Below the pieces are notes generated by a model that was not told the DNA's origin, did not search any database, and saw nothing but the letters and a program-made list of their open reading frames with translations. From NCBI GenBank assembly GCA_049487715.1, contig CP150548.1:682001-746000 (forward strand): DNA of 64,000 bases, in the 5' to 3' direction. The stretch's first letter is position 1; every line of letters begins with the position of its first letter. Source of the stretch: Pycnococcus provasolii (taxonomy: Eukaryota; Chlorophyta; Pseudoscourfieldiophyceae; Pseudoscourfieldiales). Positions 17,626 through 27,271 of this stretch are shown here, piece by piece. The position numbers were made by a program, and so were the translations under genes.

Positions 17626-18222
17626 ATGATGCTCTCCGCCCGTCCTCGTCCTGTCCGTGTCGTTTCACGTGTCGTGTCAAGCAGCGCATCCTCGACGGCG
17701 GTGCGAGTGCCTAACCGTGCCTTTTGTGCACAGAGGAGGCAAATGGGTGGTCGGGCTTCCTCCAATCTGCTCAGTGCTGCTGCAGCACCTTCAGCAGCGC
17801 TCTCCGCCGCCGCCTGCATTGTTACCACCACCATTGGAAACGGAGTCTCCAACGGAGCTATCGCGTTCATGATGAGGCACCGCAAGAAACTTGCGAAGTT
17901 GGGACGACCGGCGGACCAGCGAAAGGCGCTCATGCGCAGCCTGACGACGGAGCTGCTGCGCTACGGACGCATCAAGACGACGCAGGCCAAGGCGAAGGCG
18001 ATGCGAAAGCCCGTCGACCACATGATCACGCTCGCCAAGCGAGGAACAGACTGGGACATGGTACAGGCGATGGCGTACCTCTACGACAAGCAGCTCGTCA
18101 AGAGCCTGTTCGAGGCTGTGCCGGACCGGTACAGCGACCGCGAGGGTGGGTACACGAGGATTTACAAAACCATGCCCCGTCGTGGAGACAACGCACCCAT
18201 GGCAATCATCGAGCTGGTGTAA
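17626..18222 (+). CDS. Organellar (plastid-type) large-subunit ribosomal protein bL17
   Basis: 198 residues: about 82 residues of Arg/Ser/Ala-rich targeting sequence, then a bacterial-type L17 of 116 residues starting [18 protein letters not shown]. Signatures include [34 protein letters not shown] and the C-terminal [20 protein letters not shown]. The C-terminal half resembles plant chloroplast L17 more than the mitochondrial form (family recollection, not computed). It is a component of the large ribosomal subunit near the peptide exit tunnel. The start was chosen as the upstream ATG because the mature part alone would lack targeting information. A TGTAA signal lies at 18281. Confidence 0.94.
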   Translation: MMLSARPRPVRVVSRVVSSSASSTAVRVPNRAFCAQRRQMGGRASSNLLSAAAAPSAALSAAACIVTTTIGNGVSNGAIAFMMRHRKKLAKLGRPADQRKALMRSLTTELLRYGRIKTTQAKAKAMRKPVDHMITLAKRGTDWDMVQAMAYLYDKQLVKSLFEAVPDRYSDREGGYTRIYKTMPRRGDNAPMAIIELV

Positions 18223-18375
18223 GTAGTCAAGATGAATGAGAAGAGGGTGTGCTTACTTACTTCCGACGGAAAGGGGTGTGTGTAACCTTGACGAAAACAT
18301 TTTAAGTCTCCGCAGAGTTGATGACGTGAACGCAATATGTTTATTTTTTTTTGTCTTATGTTTTTTCTTTACTAG

Positions 18376-19272
18376 CTAAGAAGACGTCGTCATTATGCAC
18401 TTAAGAAGCTTCCCGCTGTACTCGAAGCTCTTCGAAGTCTCCTCAAGGCAGTGGTCCTTCTCGTCGCGCGTCCATCCTGTCGCAACGTCGTCGATAGTCG
18501 CCTTCACGTCACCCAAAAGCTCCTTCATCCTCTCCTTCTCCTCCTCATCCGTCTGCTCACCACCGTCTGCCGCAGGATACTGGTAGAACGCGAGCGTCTC
18601 ACCCTCGAGGCACTTGTCACTGACCATCTTACCAATCATACGACCTCCCGCGGTGTGCGCAAAGTAGACGTTGTAGTAGTGGCAGATAAAGGCGGGCGGG
18701 TCCTTCTCAGCGAGCTCGCGCAGCAGTTTGGCGTACGTTCGTCCTGGCCCGTCTTCGCTCGGCTCGTACTTTGCGAGGTCGTATTTCGACATCATCGCGT
18801 CTATGTCGCGTGCGAGCACGTCGCCACGCTCCAAGCCCGTTCCCTGGAATCGCGCGAACGCGGAGTCTGCGTCAGCGTTCGCCATGATGGTCTCCATGGT
18901 GTCGTACACCTCCTTCGACTCGCTGAGAAACGCGAGGTATCCGTCTCGCGTGGGTGCAAACTTCGGCCGTTCCTTCGGCATCTCCGCCTGTCCTTCCTTG
19001 GGTGCCTGTTCCCTTGTGTGCAGTTTCATCGCGACGATTCTCATTTCCTCGACAAATCCTTTCTTTTCCCCTGGACGCGGCCGAGCCTTGGGTTCTTCCA
19101 AGGTACCAGGCTCTCCCGTGGAACCTGTGGTGGATGACGTGGATGACCGAGAAATCCAACTCCTCTCCGACCGAGACAGACCCCGCCGCCGAGAAGAGGA
19201 GGAGGAGGATCGCACGAAGGAGGATCGCCGAGAAGAAGACATGGACATGGACATGGACATGGACGCAGACAT
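18376..19272 (-). CDS. HMOX1: Plant-type heme oxygenase, plastid-targeted
   Basis: Opens heme to biliverdin IX-alpha using ferredoxin electrons, the first step to phytochromobilin/phycocyanobilin. 298 residues from the ATG at 19272. The first about 70 residues are a Ser/Arg/Met-rich transit peptide with a Met-Ser repeat. The mature start GFVEEMRIVAMKLHTREQ matches plant HY1 closely; His85 is the expected proximal heme ligand. Later regions (CHYYNVYFAHTAGGRMIG) carry the conserved Gly-rich distal helix. Length fits plant/algal HO. It is divergent from the parvulin gene across a gap holding a long TTAGGG-type array. Confidence 0.93.
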   Translation of the reverse strand: MSASMSMSMSMSSSRRSSFVRSSSSSSRRRGLSRSERSWISRSSTSSTTGSTGEPGTLEEPKARPRPGEKKGFVEEMRIVAMKLHTREQAPKEGQAEMPKERPKFAPTRDGYLAFLSESKEVYDTMETIMANADADSAFARFQGTGLERGDVLARDIDAMMSKYDLAKYEPSEDGPGRTYAKLLRELAEKDPPAFICHYYNVYFAHTAGGRMIGKMVSDKCLEGETLAFYQYPAADGGEQTDEEEKERMKELLGDVKATIDDVATGWTRDEKDHCLEETSKSFEYSGKLLKCIMTTSS

Positions 19273-19711
19273 CTCTTCAAGATAGTCTATGGAGAATAGC
19301 GTGGATGTGAAGATGCGATGCGGCAAGGAGGAGAGGAGAGGGGAGAATATTACCACAGGCGACGTGTCCTTCTCAGGTGTCGCTCGGGCGAATCCTAAAT
19401 CCTTCCCCCCCTCGGCCCTCGGGCGGGTCTGGAGAGGTGCCCCGGATCTGGAGAGGCCGTCTGGGACTGGGAGAGGCAAATCCAAGGGTCTCGAGATCCT
19501 GAGGGTTAGGGTTAGGGTTAGGATTAGGGCTAGGGTTAGGGTTAGGGTTAGGGTTAGGGTTACGGAGGTTAGGGTTAGGTAAAGTTTAGTCTAGGGTTTT
19601 GCATTTTGTTAGTTTGGTTTCTCCTTCCCTCTGGGCTCTGGTATCTATGTGCTTCTTTTGTCGATCTGCTTCGTCCCGTACATAACACTAACAACAAGCA
19701 GTTCGCTGATC
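19273..19711. other. Divergent promoter region with long TTAGGG-type array
   Basis: Between heme oxygenase and parvulin. It holds the repeat at 19503-19580 and, nearer heme oxygenase, Ser/Arg-like GC-rich sequence without a credible frame. Confidence 0.5.
19503..19580. repeat. Interstitial TTAGGG-type array
   Basis: About 78 bases of GGGTTA units with a few variants (GGATTA, GGGCTA, GGTTACGGA). It lies 231 bases from the heme oxygenase start and 132 bases from the parvulin start. Confidence 0.9.
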
Positions 19712-20086
19712 ATGTCCGTCACCGTCACGTCATCGCGCTCGTCGTCGCTTCTCTCGTATGGCATAGTTCTCATGATGTTAACGGCCTTGCTGGCGAAACC
19801 TGCCCTAGCTGTGCAAGCGGAAGCGTCGCACATTCTCGTCGACACCGAGGCACAAGCACTTGACCTCAAGGCGAAAATCGACGCAGGTGCGGACTTTGGG
19901 GAAATGGCGAAACAGCACTCGAAGTGTCCGTCAAAGTCGCGTGGAGGATCCCTGGGGAAGTTTGGACGTGGACAAATGGTCAAAGAGTTTGATACCGTCG
20001 TCTTCAACGAGGAAGTCGGACCCGTGCACGGCCCTGTCAAGACGCAGTTTGGATACCACCTCATCAAAATCACCAGCCGGGCGTAA
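19712..20086 (+). CDS. Parvulin-type peptidyl-prolyl isomerase with signal sequence
   Basis: 124 residues from the ATG at 19712. The N-terminus has a hydrophobic segment (YGIVLMMLTALLAKPALA) with an AxA-like cleavage site, so the mature protein enters the secretory route or, if part of a bipartite presequence, the thylakoid lumen. The mature domain of about 90 residues is a minimal parvulin: ASHILVDTEAQA, FGEMAKQHSKCPS, GGSLGKFGRGQMV, VFNEEVGPVHGP, FGYHLIKI. By family it catalyses cis/trans isomerisation of prolyl bonds. There is no WW domain, so it is not the Pin1 class. Confidence 0.9.
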   Translation: MSVTVTSSRSSSLLSYGIVLMMLTALLAKPALAVQAEASHILVDTEAQALDLKAKIDAGADFGEMAKQHSKCPSKSRGGSLGKFGRGQMVKEFDTVVFNEEVGPVHGPVKTQFGYHLIKITSRA

Positions 20087-20255
20087 AATACACAAAAAAA
20101 GGTACTACCAAAAGAACAACGACTCGAGTCGCAACGGCGTGGGTTTCTTACGGGTTTACGGGGAGGTGACAGAAACAAAATCAATCAACAATTACTGTAG
20201 CTCATACAAAGCTGTGTGGTTTTGAAGGGTTAACTCTTCTTCTTTTCATCTTCCT

Positions 20256-21539
20256 TCAAGACGATGCGGAAGAAGAACGTGCCGGCGTCTCGTCGGCAAA
20301 ACTCGCGCTGCCGTCGTCGCTATCTTCATCCCACGGATTCGCGCCGGCGTCGTCGGAGCTCCTCAAGTACGCGCGAACAGCCGACTCGAGGCTCGTCAGG
20401 AGCGCGGAGTCGGCATCCAGCGCCTCCACCGCACGGTCCCGACCTTGGGCGAGACGTGTCGGTTCCTCCGTCGGCGCGTCGGGAAGCACGTACGAATACC
20501 AAGCACCCTTCCTGAGCACAATTCCTGCAGCCTCCGCCGCATCGAGCACCGCACCCGCGCGGCAGATACCCTTGTTGAACAGAATGTCCACCTCGGCAAT
20601 GCGGTACGGAGGTGCAACCTTGTTCTTCACCACCTTCACGCGAGCCTTGATGCCCCTCTCCTTTCCGTCGGAGCCCTTCAGCGTCTCGCGACGACGTATG
20701 TCCAGGCGGACGCTTGCGTAGAACTTCAAGGCGTTGCCACCACTTGTCACCTCCGGCGAGCCAAACAGCACGCCGATTTTGTGTCGCAGCTGGTTGATGA
20801 ACACCACCGTGCACCCCGCCCGCGAAGCGTTCGTGGTGATTTTGCGAAGTGCCTGGCTCATGAGTCGCGCCTGCGCGCCAATTTGCACAGCGCCAATTTC
20901 GCCCTCGATTTCTGCCCTCGGAACGAGTGCTGCGACGGAATCGACGCACACAATGTCCACAGCCGAGCTGCGGACGAGCTGGTCCACCACCTGGAGCGCC
21001 ATCTCGCCACTTTCTGGCTGGCATATGATGAGTGAGTCGACGTCCACACCAAGCCTAGCGCTGTATTTGGGGTCAAATGCGTGCTCCGCGTCGATGAGCG
21101 CTGCGCTTCCCCCTCGTCGCTGCACCTCCGCCATGGCGTGCAGAGCGAGTGTCGTCTTACCAGCAGACTCTGGTCCGTACACCTCGACGATGCGTCCCTT
21201 GGGATATCCACCCCCGAGCGCGGCGTCGAGAGTGAGCGCGCCGCTGGGCACAGTCTCTACTATCGCGCGCGTCGCGTCACCGAGTCTCATGATGGTACCT
21301 CGTCCAAACGTGCCGTCGATTTCGTCTAGAACACGCGCGAGCGCGGCTGCACGCGCTGATGCCTCACTCGAGTCCGCTGATGAGTCGGCTTTTGAGGACG
21401 CCTTGGCTTGAGGAGGCCGTAACCGTTGATTTACGAGTCCTTTAGGACAATGAATCTTATCTCCACGTGAAGAAGGCGAGGCACGCAACGGACGAGAACG
21501 AGAACAAGCCCCCCGCATGTTGACGTGTCGCACGAGCAT
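20256..21539 (-). CDS. RECA: RecA recombinase, organelle (plastid) type
   Basis: 427 residues from the ATG at 21539. Residues 1-60 are Arg/Ser-rich with almost no acids, a transit peptide. The RecA core contains [10 protein letters not shown], Walker [10 protein letters not shown] at about 122-130, [10 protein letters not shown], Walker [20 protein letters not shown], and loop L2 [20 protein letters not shown]. The C-terminal domain and an acidic tail are present. Bacterial-type RecA in algae and plants repairs and recombines organelle DNA; together with the LigA gene at 8517 it suggests a retained bacterial DNA-maintenance set. It is divergent from the SET gene and convergent with parvulin. 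Confidence 0.95.
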   Translation of the reverse strand: MLVRHVNMRGACSRSRPLRASPSSRGDKIHCPKGLVNQRLRPPQAKASSKADSSADSSEASARAAALARVLDEIDGTFGRGTIMRLGDATRAIVETVPSGALTLDAALGGGYPKGRIVEVYGPESAGKTTLALHAMAEVQRRGGSAALIDAEHAFDPKYSARLGVDVDSLIICQPESGEMALQVVDQLVRSSAVDIVCVDSVAALVPRAEIEGEIGAVQIGAQARLMSQALRKITTNASRAGCTVVFINQLRHKIGVLFGSPEVTSGGNALKFYASVRLDIRRRETLKGSDGKERGIKARVKVVKNKVAPPYRIAEVDILFNKGICRAGAVLDAAEAAGIVLRKGAWYSYVLPDAPTEEPTRLAQGRDRAVEALDADSALLTSLESAVRAYLRSSDDAGANPWDEDSDDGSASFADETPARSSSASS

Positions 21540-21938
21540 GGTGTTTCTTCGAAGAGAAAAGCTTTGGGACGGGATGCGATGAAGGGCCACGACGACGACG
21601 ACGAACAAGACGAAGAAGAAGACGTGTGAAAGCTGACACCAATCCGGAGGTTCGTCATATCAAAGTCAATATCAACGCAACGACGGGTCCCCAACCAACC
21701 TGAGTCCTGAGGTTAAGGCCAAGGAGCATATCCCTGTGTTGAGACTTTGAGCTGGTTCGGGGGATTAGGGTTAGATGTTAGGGTTAGATGTTAGGGTTAG
21801 GGTTAGATGTTAGGGTTAGGGTTAGGGTTAGGGTTAGGGGCTATTTTTTGAGTTTTCCGTTTTTTCCACGCCGGTGATTCCGTCAAGCATCCTCCTTCTC
21901 GGCTCACCGTCCTCAACGTCCGTTTGTTGGTTTTCTAC
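21540..21938. other. Divergent promoter region with TTAGGG-type array
   Basis: Between RecA and the SET-domain gene. It contains the repeat at 21764-21840. The stretch 21540-21760 shows no credible gene. Confidence 0.5.
21764..21840. repeat. Interstitial TTAGGG/TTAGATG array
   Basis: GGGTTA units alternate with GTTAGAT variants for about 77 bases, ending 99 bases before the SET gene start and 225 bases from the RecA start. Confidence 0.9.
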
Positions 21939-23396
21939 ATGGTCGTGCGCATCAGCAGCATCAGCAGCATCAAGACGCCGCCACTTCATCAGGGACGCCA
22001 CAATTTGCTTGTTGGAAATCATGTTCCTTCTGTTCCCTTTCGGCGTTGCTCTGCACGATCACTGCGCTGCTTACCCATGAGAAAGGCGCATCAAAGTTCA
22101 TCACCACAGCTGAGCTTCGACACCTCGCTCAGTGAGGTGTCACAAGCAATTGGGTTCACACAAGATAGACTGGAACTTAAGTCCGGGCCGAACGGACGCG
22201 GACTCTTCGCAAAACGTCGTCTCAACGAAGGTGACACTATATTAGCCGTGCCGCTATCCTTGTGCATTCTTGCCGAACGGGAGGAAGCGATACACATTCC
22301 TGGCGTGCCGTGGGACGAACACGCCAACGTCGAGAAACTTAAGCGCACGAAGGCATGTCGAGACGCGTATGTGCTGCCGTGGCCTATTCGATCCGCCGTC
22401 GCACTGCTCGACCTCGCAGACGGCAGTGGTGGTCGCTTCTGGGAGGAATACACGTGCCATGAAAACGGACTGCTGCCCGCACCAGAAGAGTACAGCATGC
22501 CACTGATGCTTCCTGACGACCTACTCGATATGCTCGCGGACGCGACGTGCGTCGAGACGACGCGCGAGGAACGAAGCCAGCTTTGCCAACTACTTGGAGA
22601 GGTTGACAGCGTCGAACGCCGTGGCGCGTTGTGGGCAGCAGCTTGTGTAAGGTCGCGCAACTTCGCTCTGACGGACGAACTGTTTGCAGTCGCACCCTTC
22701 CTTGACATGGCGAACCATGCCGCACAACCTAATGCTGAGGTTGGCACGCAAGCGACCGCCATCGCACGGCTCAAAGGTGTGCCAACAGGAAATTTGCAGA
22801 TCGTGGCAACGCGTCCCATTGAAGCTGGGGACGAAGTGACGATTTCGTATGGACCGAACATGACGAACGAGCAGCTCTTTGCGCGCTACGGTTTCACCAT
22901 GTCACCGCCGCCGCCGAGAGACGCCGTCGAGTTCGCGGCTGTGTTAAACGCGGAATACCTTCGTGAGCTCGCCGAAGCGGGACAAGCACCGCCGCGACCG
23001 CCACTGCGCCTAAATCAACATGCATTTGTTGAGGCGAATGGTGCATCCGACGCGGAAAGCTGGGCGCCGGAGTCTGACGCAGTGCTCCGCGCGGCGATGG
23101 AGTCGCTGCCGCTTGATGAAGCCGATACGTCGTCCGAGTTGGAGCTCGAGCTCAATAATGCAAGAGAGCTTCTGGAGGAGGCCATGATTCGCCTCGACGG
23201 CGCGGTGGATCCGGATGTGGACGAGACATGGCTGGACGAGCACAACGACGGCGACGACGTTCGTTTGTATGCGTGCGTTGCTTACCGTTCTCGTCGCACT
23301 CGTGTATGGTTGCGTTTGAGGAGTCTGCTTGAGACTTACGTGAGCCAGCTCGAAGGCAAGAAGAAGGAAGAAGGCTGTTCTTCTTCTTCTTCTTGA
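21939..23396 (+). CDS. SET-domain protein lysine methyltransferase, Rubisco-LSMT/SETD6 type
   Basis: 485 residues from the ATG at 21939. The SET core is split as in the Rubisco large-subunit methyltransferase family: PNGRGLFAKRRLNEGD near the start (SAM binding), a variable iSET insertion, then LDMANHAAQPNAEV (the NH-x-x-x-PN motif) and GDEVTISYGPNMTNEQL (the GEE-x-x-x-SYG-type motif). A helical C-terminal substrate-binding domain follows, ending in a Ser run. The N-terminus has some organelle-like character but is not a clean transit peptide. Targets in this family include plastid aldolase, Rubisco and cytosolic proteins; the substrate cannot be told here. Confidence 0.9.
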   Translation: MVVRISSISSIKTPPLHQGRHNLLVGNHVPSVPFRRCSARSLRCLPMRKAHQSSSPQLSFDTSLSEVSQAIGFTQDRLELKSGPNGRGLFAKRRLNEGDTILAVPLSLCILAEREEAIHIPGVPWDEHANVEKLKRTKACRDAYVLPWPIRSAVALLDLADGSGGRFWEEYTCHENGLLPAPEEYSMPLMLPDDLLDMLADATCVETTREERSQLCQLLGEVDSVERRGALWAAACVRSRNFALTDELFAVAPFLDMANHAAQPNAEVGTQATAIARLKGVPTGNLQIVATRPIEAGDEVTISYGPNMTNEQLFARYGFTMSPPPPRDAVEFAAVLNAEYLRELAEAGQAPPRPPLRLNQHAFVEANGASDAESWAPESDAVLRAAMESLPLDEADTSSELELELNNARELLEEAMIRLDGAVDPDVDETWLDEHNDGDDVRLYACVAYRSRRTRVWLRLRSLLETYVSQLEGKKKEEGCSSSSS

Positions 23397-23904
23397 GCCT
23401 GTATCGTAGTACTACGACAAAGACGTTCACTAGTAGATAGATGGTTGTACTGTATATGTACGTTCTAAAACAACGATGTAAGACAAGTGTGTGACTAAGC
23501 TTAAGGTAGCTATCATAGCACAACAAAACAAAACTACTGTAAGACTATGATAGACTATTGCATAGAAATCACAAACAAAGGACGAGAGGGTTCGTGCCGT
23601 AAAGAGCCCGTGGTAAAAGCTGAAAAAGCTGAACACCCATCTTTTTTGGGACCCCCTACTGTAGTGGTAAGGTTAGGTGGGGCGGAACTCCGTTCGGGTT
23701 TTGATCCATAGACTCCCCTTAAGGTTACCCTTAGTTAAAATGATTCTTGCGGCCCGGTCTTGCGGCCCTCTTGCGGCCGTACTACCGTGGTAATTGATTG
23801 GGACTTGCCAGCTGGTCACCAGGTGGTTAGGATTGCCATGGCCGCGTCCGTCGCGCCTTCTCCTTCTCCTTCTCCTTCTCCGTCCTCCTCGCCGCCGCCC
23901 TCCA
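23397..23904. other. Intergenic region upstream of the membrane protein
   Basis: A TCT microsatellite ends the preceding gene. From 23640 there is a patch of short dyads and direct repeats (GTAGTGGTAAGG, CTTGCGGCC repeated at about 23727-23779) that may be another degenerate element. The N-terminus of the next gene could begin upstream of 23905 through an unseen exon: an ATGGCC at 23838 is in a different frame. Confidence 0.4.
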
Positions 23905-25962
23905 ATGTTAATGTTAATGTTGGTCACGTTAACAATGTCTCTGTTGCTCACGCGTCGTCCGTTGGAGCTCACGCTCAGTGCTCGCTCCGGGTGGCAACGC
24001 GCGAACGAAACAGTCGCAAAAAATCGCACGAAGAAGAAGACGCCCGCGTCTCAGCTGGCGGACGTGGTGGCGCAGGCGTCAAGCTGGGCCGAACGCATGA
24101 ACGAGAACCAGACATTTCAGAGCGCGTTCAGAAGCCGAGGCACTGGCTCGGGCGCGGAGGTTGGTCACAACAACAACCAGGTGAAGGCTGTGCCCTCCTT
24201 CCGTAACGACTTAGCCTCTCTCGATTCGCACGTCGAGTTCAAGGCGACCCAGTTCGTGCGAACACTCGTGTATGAAATGGCACCTCCCGCTATCAACACG
24301 CTGACTGTGCTGCTGTTCGAGACGATCATCTTCAAGCACACATTCCACCAGGCGTGGCGCTGCGTGCTTGCACGGTTTCTCTTGCCCGTCCCGTTCTGTG
24401 GACCTGTACTTAGGCTAATCGGCGACAGCAGCTGGGAGTTGAACATTGCGAACTTTTGTTTCTACATTCTTGAGAACGGAATCTGGGTGAGCTTGTTCAT
24501 CGTCGTGCTGGTTCCAGAGATCAGAGACGAACTTTCGACCCTCGAGCTCGTTCCCATATGCGTGCTGTTTGTCGTGCGCGCAACCGTTCTCGCCCTCAAG
24601 TATGCGTACCTGCCCGTGAATTACGTCGGCGGTGACGACGTTCTTGGCCTCATGTACACAAAGGAGTTCTCCATTCAGACGATGTATGCGACGCTTGTGC
24701 TGAATGCGTGGAACAATCCTCACGGCGAGAGGAACTTGGACAAAGAGAAGAAGGCGAGCGAAGTTCTGCGCTGCGAGATGGAGGCGGCTTGCATGGTCGC
24801 GGATGTGCGCCTTGACGACATCGAGGTACACGTCGGCACAGAGGCGGCGGCGGCGGCAATACGCGCCGCGGCTCTTGGCGTCGGCCAGCGCTCCACCGCT
24901 CTCATATCCGCGTCGCCAAAGTCTGTGAGTGCAAAGGAGCTGCTAGCAAGCATCATTTCCGCCCACTACGGCAAAGGTATACCTGAATTCATGAATAACG
25001 TCATCTACGTCGTGACTCTCGTCTTTGCCGGATCATTCCCCGCAGTTCGGGCCATCTGTGGCGCGCCCGCGTTCGGCACCACGCATTTGGGGAAGCTCGC
25101 GTGCGTGAGTCACTTTTTCTATTGCATCAACGGCTTTCTGGTCAATCTCGCTTTTGCCACGAGCGCAGCGTGGGACTTCCGGAGACGGCGCTTCTCGCTC
25201 GAAAGCCTCGCATCTATGCTCGTCTATCCCGGCGAGAGAGCGGCGAACCTCGGAGAGAGAGCAGAGAAAGCCACGCGTGACGACGTCGAGGCTGGTCAGC
25301 GTTACTCTTCCGCTGCCGGGAGAGGCGGCAACGACCAGAGCCGCATTTACATCGACGTGAAGAATCCAAGCAGCTGCCTCGCTTGGAGCCTCGTGCGTCG
25401 TGCTGTGCGAAAAGTTGGTACGCAGTGGATGTATCGCATGAATGCGTACAGCGTTGTGTTCCTCGTTGCCGCAATGGCGTGTACGGGTGCGTTGCAAGCT
25501 CTGTACTACGGCGTGGATGCCTACCCACACCGCCTCGTGTCAGCTGTGGGGTTATTCATGGTGGCCATGTGCATATCGTTTTTGTGCAGTTTTGCCGTGT
25601 TTGAGGCGGCAAGAATCAACGAGGCAGTTCCCGACCACCTCATGATCCTCAAGCGTGAGATGGTGGCACTTGCCGCGGCACTCGCGGGTAGCACGTTTGA
25701 CGACGAGGGTGAAGGCCGGAAATCGCGCATGGAGGCCACGCTGCATTTGTTGAAGCAGGTTTCGTCTACAATGCAGCACGAGGAGCTTGTGTGCGATCCG
25801 TTCGTCGTATTTGGTCGCGTGACTGCCGGTCCAGGCGCGATTGGCGCGACTGTCGGCGTTCTGATTTCCATGCTGATTGTCGCCCTGCAGCGCCTTTCTT
25901 ATTTGCTTGACCAGGGATGGAACTACTCCGGTCGATATGGCGAATTCGTCGCGCCTGACTGA
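23905..25962 (+). CDS. Unknown multi-pass membrane protein
   Basis: About 685 residues if it starts at the ATG at 23905; the N-terminus is uncertain. I do not recognise the family. Visible hydrophobic segments include INTLTVLLFETIIF, a helix pair around FCFYILENGIWVSLFIVVLV, LVPICVLFVVRATVLALKYA, VIYVVTLVFAGSFPAVRAIC, FLVNLAFATSAAWDF, YSVVFLVAAMACTGALQALYY, LVSAVGLFMVAMCISFLCSF and AIGATVGVLISMLIVAL, so about eight or more TM helices. A soluble, Ala-rich, charged segment lies between helices 3 and 4 and another between 5 and 6. The architecture is typical of protist-specific transporter or channel-like proteins. The coding signal is clear; function is unknown. Confidence 0.7.
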   Translation: MLMLMLVTLTMSLLLTRRPLELTLSARSGWQRANETVAKNRTKKKTPASQLADVVAQASSWAERMNENQTFQSAFRSRGTGSGAEVGHNNNQVKAVPSFRNDLASLDSHVEFKATQFVRTLVYEMAPPAINTLTVLLFETIIFKHTFHQAWRCVLARFLLPVPFCGPVLRLIGDSSWELNIANFCFYILENGIWVSLFIVVLVPEIRDELSTLELVPICVLFVVRATVLALKYAYLPVNYVGGDDVLGLMYTKEFSIQTMYATLVLNAWNNPHGERNLDKEKKASEVLRCEMEAACMVADVRLDDIEVHVGTEAAAAAIRAAALGVGQRSTALISASPKSVSAKELLASIISAHYGKGIPEFMNNVIYVVTLVFAGSFPAVRAICGAPAFGTTHLGKLACVSHFFYCINGFLVNLAFATSAAWDFRRRRFSLESLASMLVYPGERAANLGERAEKATRDDVEAGQRYSSAAGRGGNDQSRIYIDVKNPSSCLAWSLVRRAVRKVGTQWMYRMNAYSVVFLVAAMACTGALQALYYGVDAYPHRLVSAVGLFMVAMCISFLCSFAVFEAARINEAVPDHLMILKREMVALAAALAGSTFDDEGEGRKSRMEATLHLLKQVSSTMQHEELVCDPFVVFGRVTAGPGAIGATVGVLISMLIVALQRLSYLLDQGWNYSGRYGEFVAPD

Positions 25963-26466
25963 GTGAGTGACTCACGCGCGCATGACGGATGCGTCACGTA
26001 AGTAGTGTATACATGTGTAGAAGTACTGTACTGTATGTCTGTATTCTCAACTAAGGATAATTAAGACAAAAGCCTCTTCTTACCTTCCTCCTTAGGAGGA
26101 CGCTGACAAGGCGACAACTGACAAGGCAAGGTGGCGCTTGCCTTGCCTTGCGCGTATCTATCCTAGCGTCCTAAGGTTAGGTAGTGTGCTCAGTGCTCAC
26201 GAGGTACATAGGTGCCTCGGCGTGCGTACCATTTTAGTAGTACTGCCATTAAAAAATCATAAGAGGGAGGGGGTTAGGGTTAGGGCTAGGGTTAGGGTGA
26301 GGGCCGGCTCCCCTTAGCTCCTGCCTTGCCAGGTGGCGTGTGTTTGTTTATTATTGTTTTCGCCGGAGGATTGACCACTTTAACTTTGGTGGTGGTGGTG
26401 GTGGCAAGCAACACGTGCTGACGTGTGTCGAATAATTTCAACTTCCTTCTCTCAATAGTAAACTTT
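25963..26466. other. Intergenic region with repeats upstream of the OTU gene
   Basis: It contains GACAAGGCGACAACTGACAAGG direct repeats and a CAAGGCAAG/CTTGCCTTG dyad (26108-26150), a telomere-type cluster at 26271-26300, and a GGT microsatellite (26388-26403). No gene seen. Confidence 0.45.
26271..26300. repeat. Interstitial TTAGGG-type cluster
   Basis: Four GGGTTA/GGGCTA units, 167 bases upstream of the OTU protease start. Confidence 0.85.
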
Positions 26467-27258
26467 ATGTCGGACAGTGATTATTTGATCGCGTCGCTCT
26501 TATCTTCGGACTTGGAGTCTGAGGACCTTGCCTTGAAATCTCGCGATTCTCAAATCTCTGCCGATGCTCGCCTCGCTCGTCAACTGGCGTCGTCGTCGTC
26601 TTCGTCTCCGTCTCCGTCTGCGTCTTTGGTTTCTCTCGCGACAGTAAGAATCCTGCGCGACGCCATTCAGACTGGTGTCGTTAAGGCGAACAAGATGATA
26701 CTTGACACGCTCAGAAACCCCATGCCGGAGGGACACGACGACGCAAACGACGCAGGAAGGGCGCTCCTCGTGGAACGACTCGTGCACTACGGACTCGTGG
26801 AAAAGGAAGTGACGCCTGACGGAAACTGCCAATTCAGAGCTATCGCAGACCAGCTTTACTCCGCGGAAAGTATGCACGCCGATGTTCGTAAGAAAGTCGT
26901 CGCTCAGCTCGTAAACAAACGCGAAAGATACGCGCCTTTTGTCGACAGCGACTACGACGAATACCTGGCGCGAATGAGAAAGGAGAGAGAGTGGGGTGAC
27001 GGTGTCACGCTGCAGGCGGCAAGTGACGCGTACGGCATCACCATCAGCCTCATTACCAGCTACGATGAAGGGTTCTACATTGAGGTGCAACCTGACGAAC
27101 GCAAGGTGACGGAACGAAGTTTATGGCTGTCATTCTTCGCCGAGGTGCACTACAACTCCCTCTATCCTCTAAATGGATTGACGACAATGCATATCACATT
27201 CGACCAATCAGCATTGCTCGCAGTCGAAAAGAGTGTAAAATATCATGTTGCTTTATAA
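26467..27258 (+). CDS. OTU-domain cysteine protease (deubiquitinase)
   Basis: 263 residues from the ATG at 26467. The first about 100 residues are Ser-rich and helical. The OTU fold begins VEKEVTPDGNCQFRAIADQL, where the D-G-N-C motif gives catalytic Cys at about residue 121. The closing motif WLSFFAEVHYNSLYP carries the catalytic His at about 228. Both halves of the catalytic site are therefore intact. The AEVHYNSLYP ending is most like plant OTUD-type/OTU-like deubiquitinases. It removes ubiquitin from substrates, chain preference unknown. The stop lies 13 bases from the convergent gene's stop, so 3' UTRs must overlap. Confidence 0.92.
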   Translation: MSDSDYLIASLLSSDLESEDLALKSRDSQISADARLARQLASSSSSSPSPSASLVSLATVRILRDAIQTGVVKANKMILDTLRNPMPEGHDDANDAGRALLVERLVHYGLVEKEVTPDGNCQFRAIADQLYSAESMHADVRKKVVAQLVNKRERYAPFVDSDYDEYLARMRKEREWGDGVTLQAASDAYGITISLITSYDEGFYIEVQPDERKVTERSLWLSFFAEVHYNSLYPLNGLTTMHITFDQSALLAVEKSVKYHVAL

Positions 27259-27271
27259 AAAACTACACACG

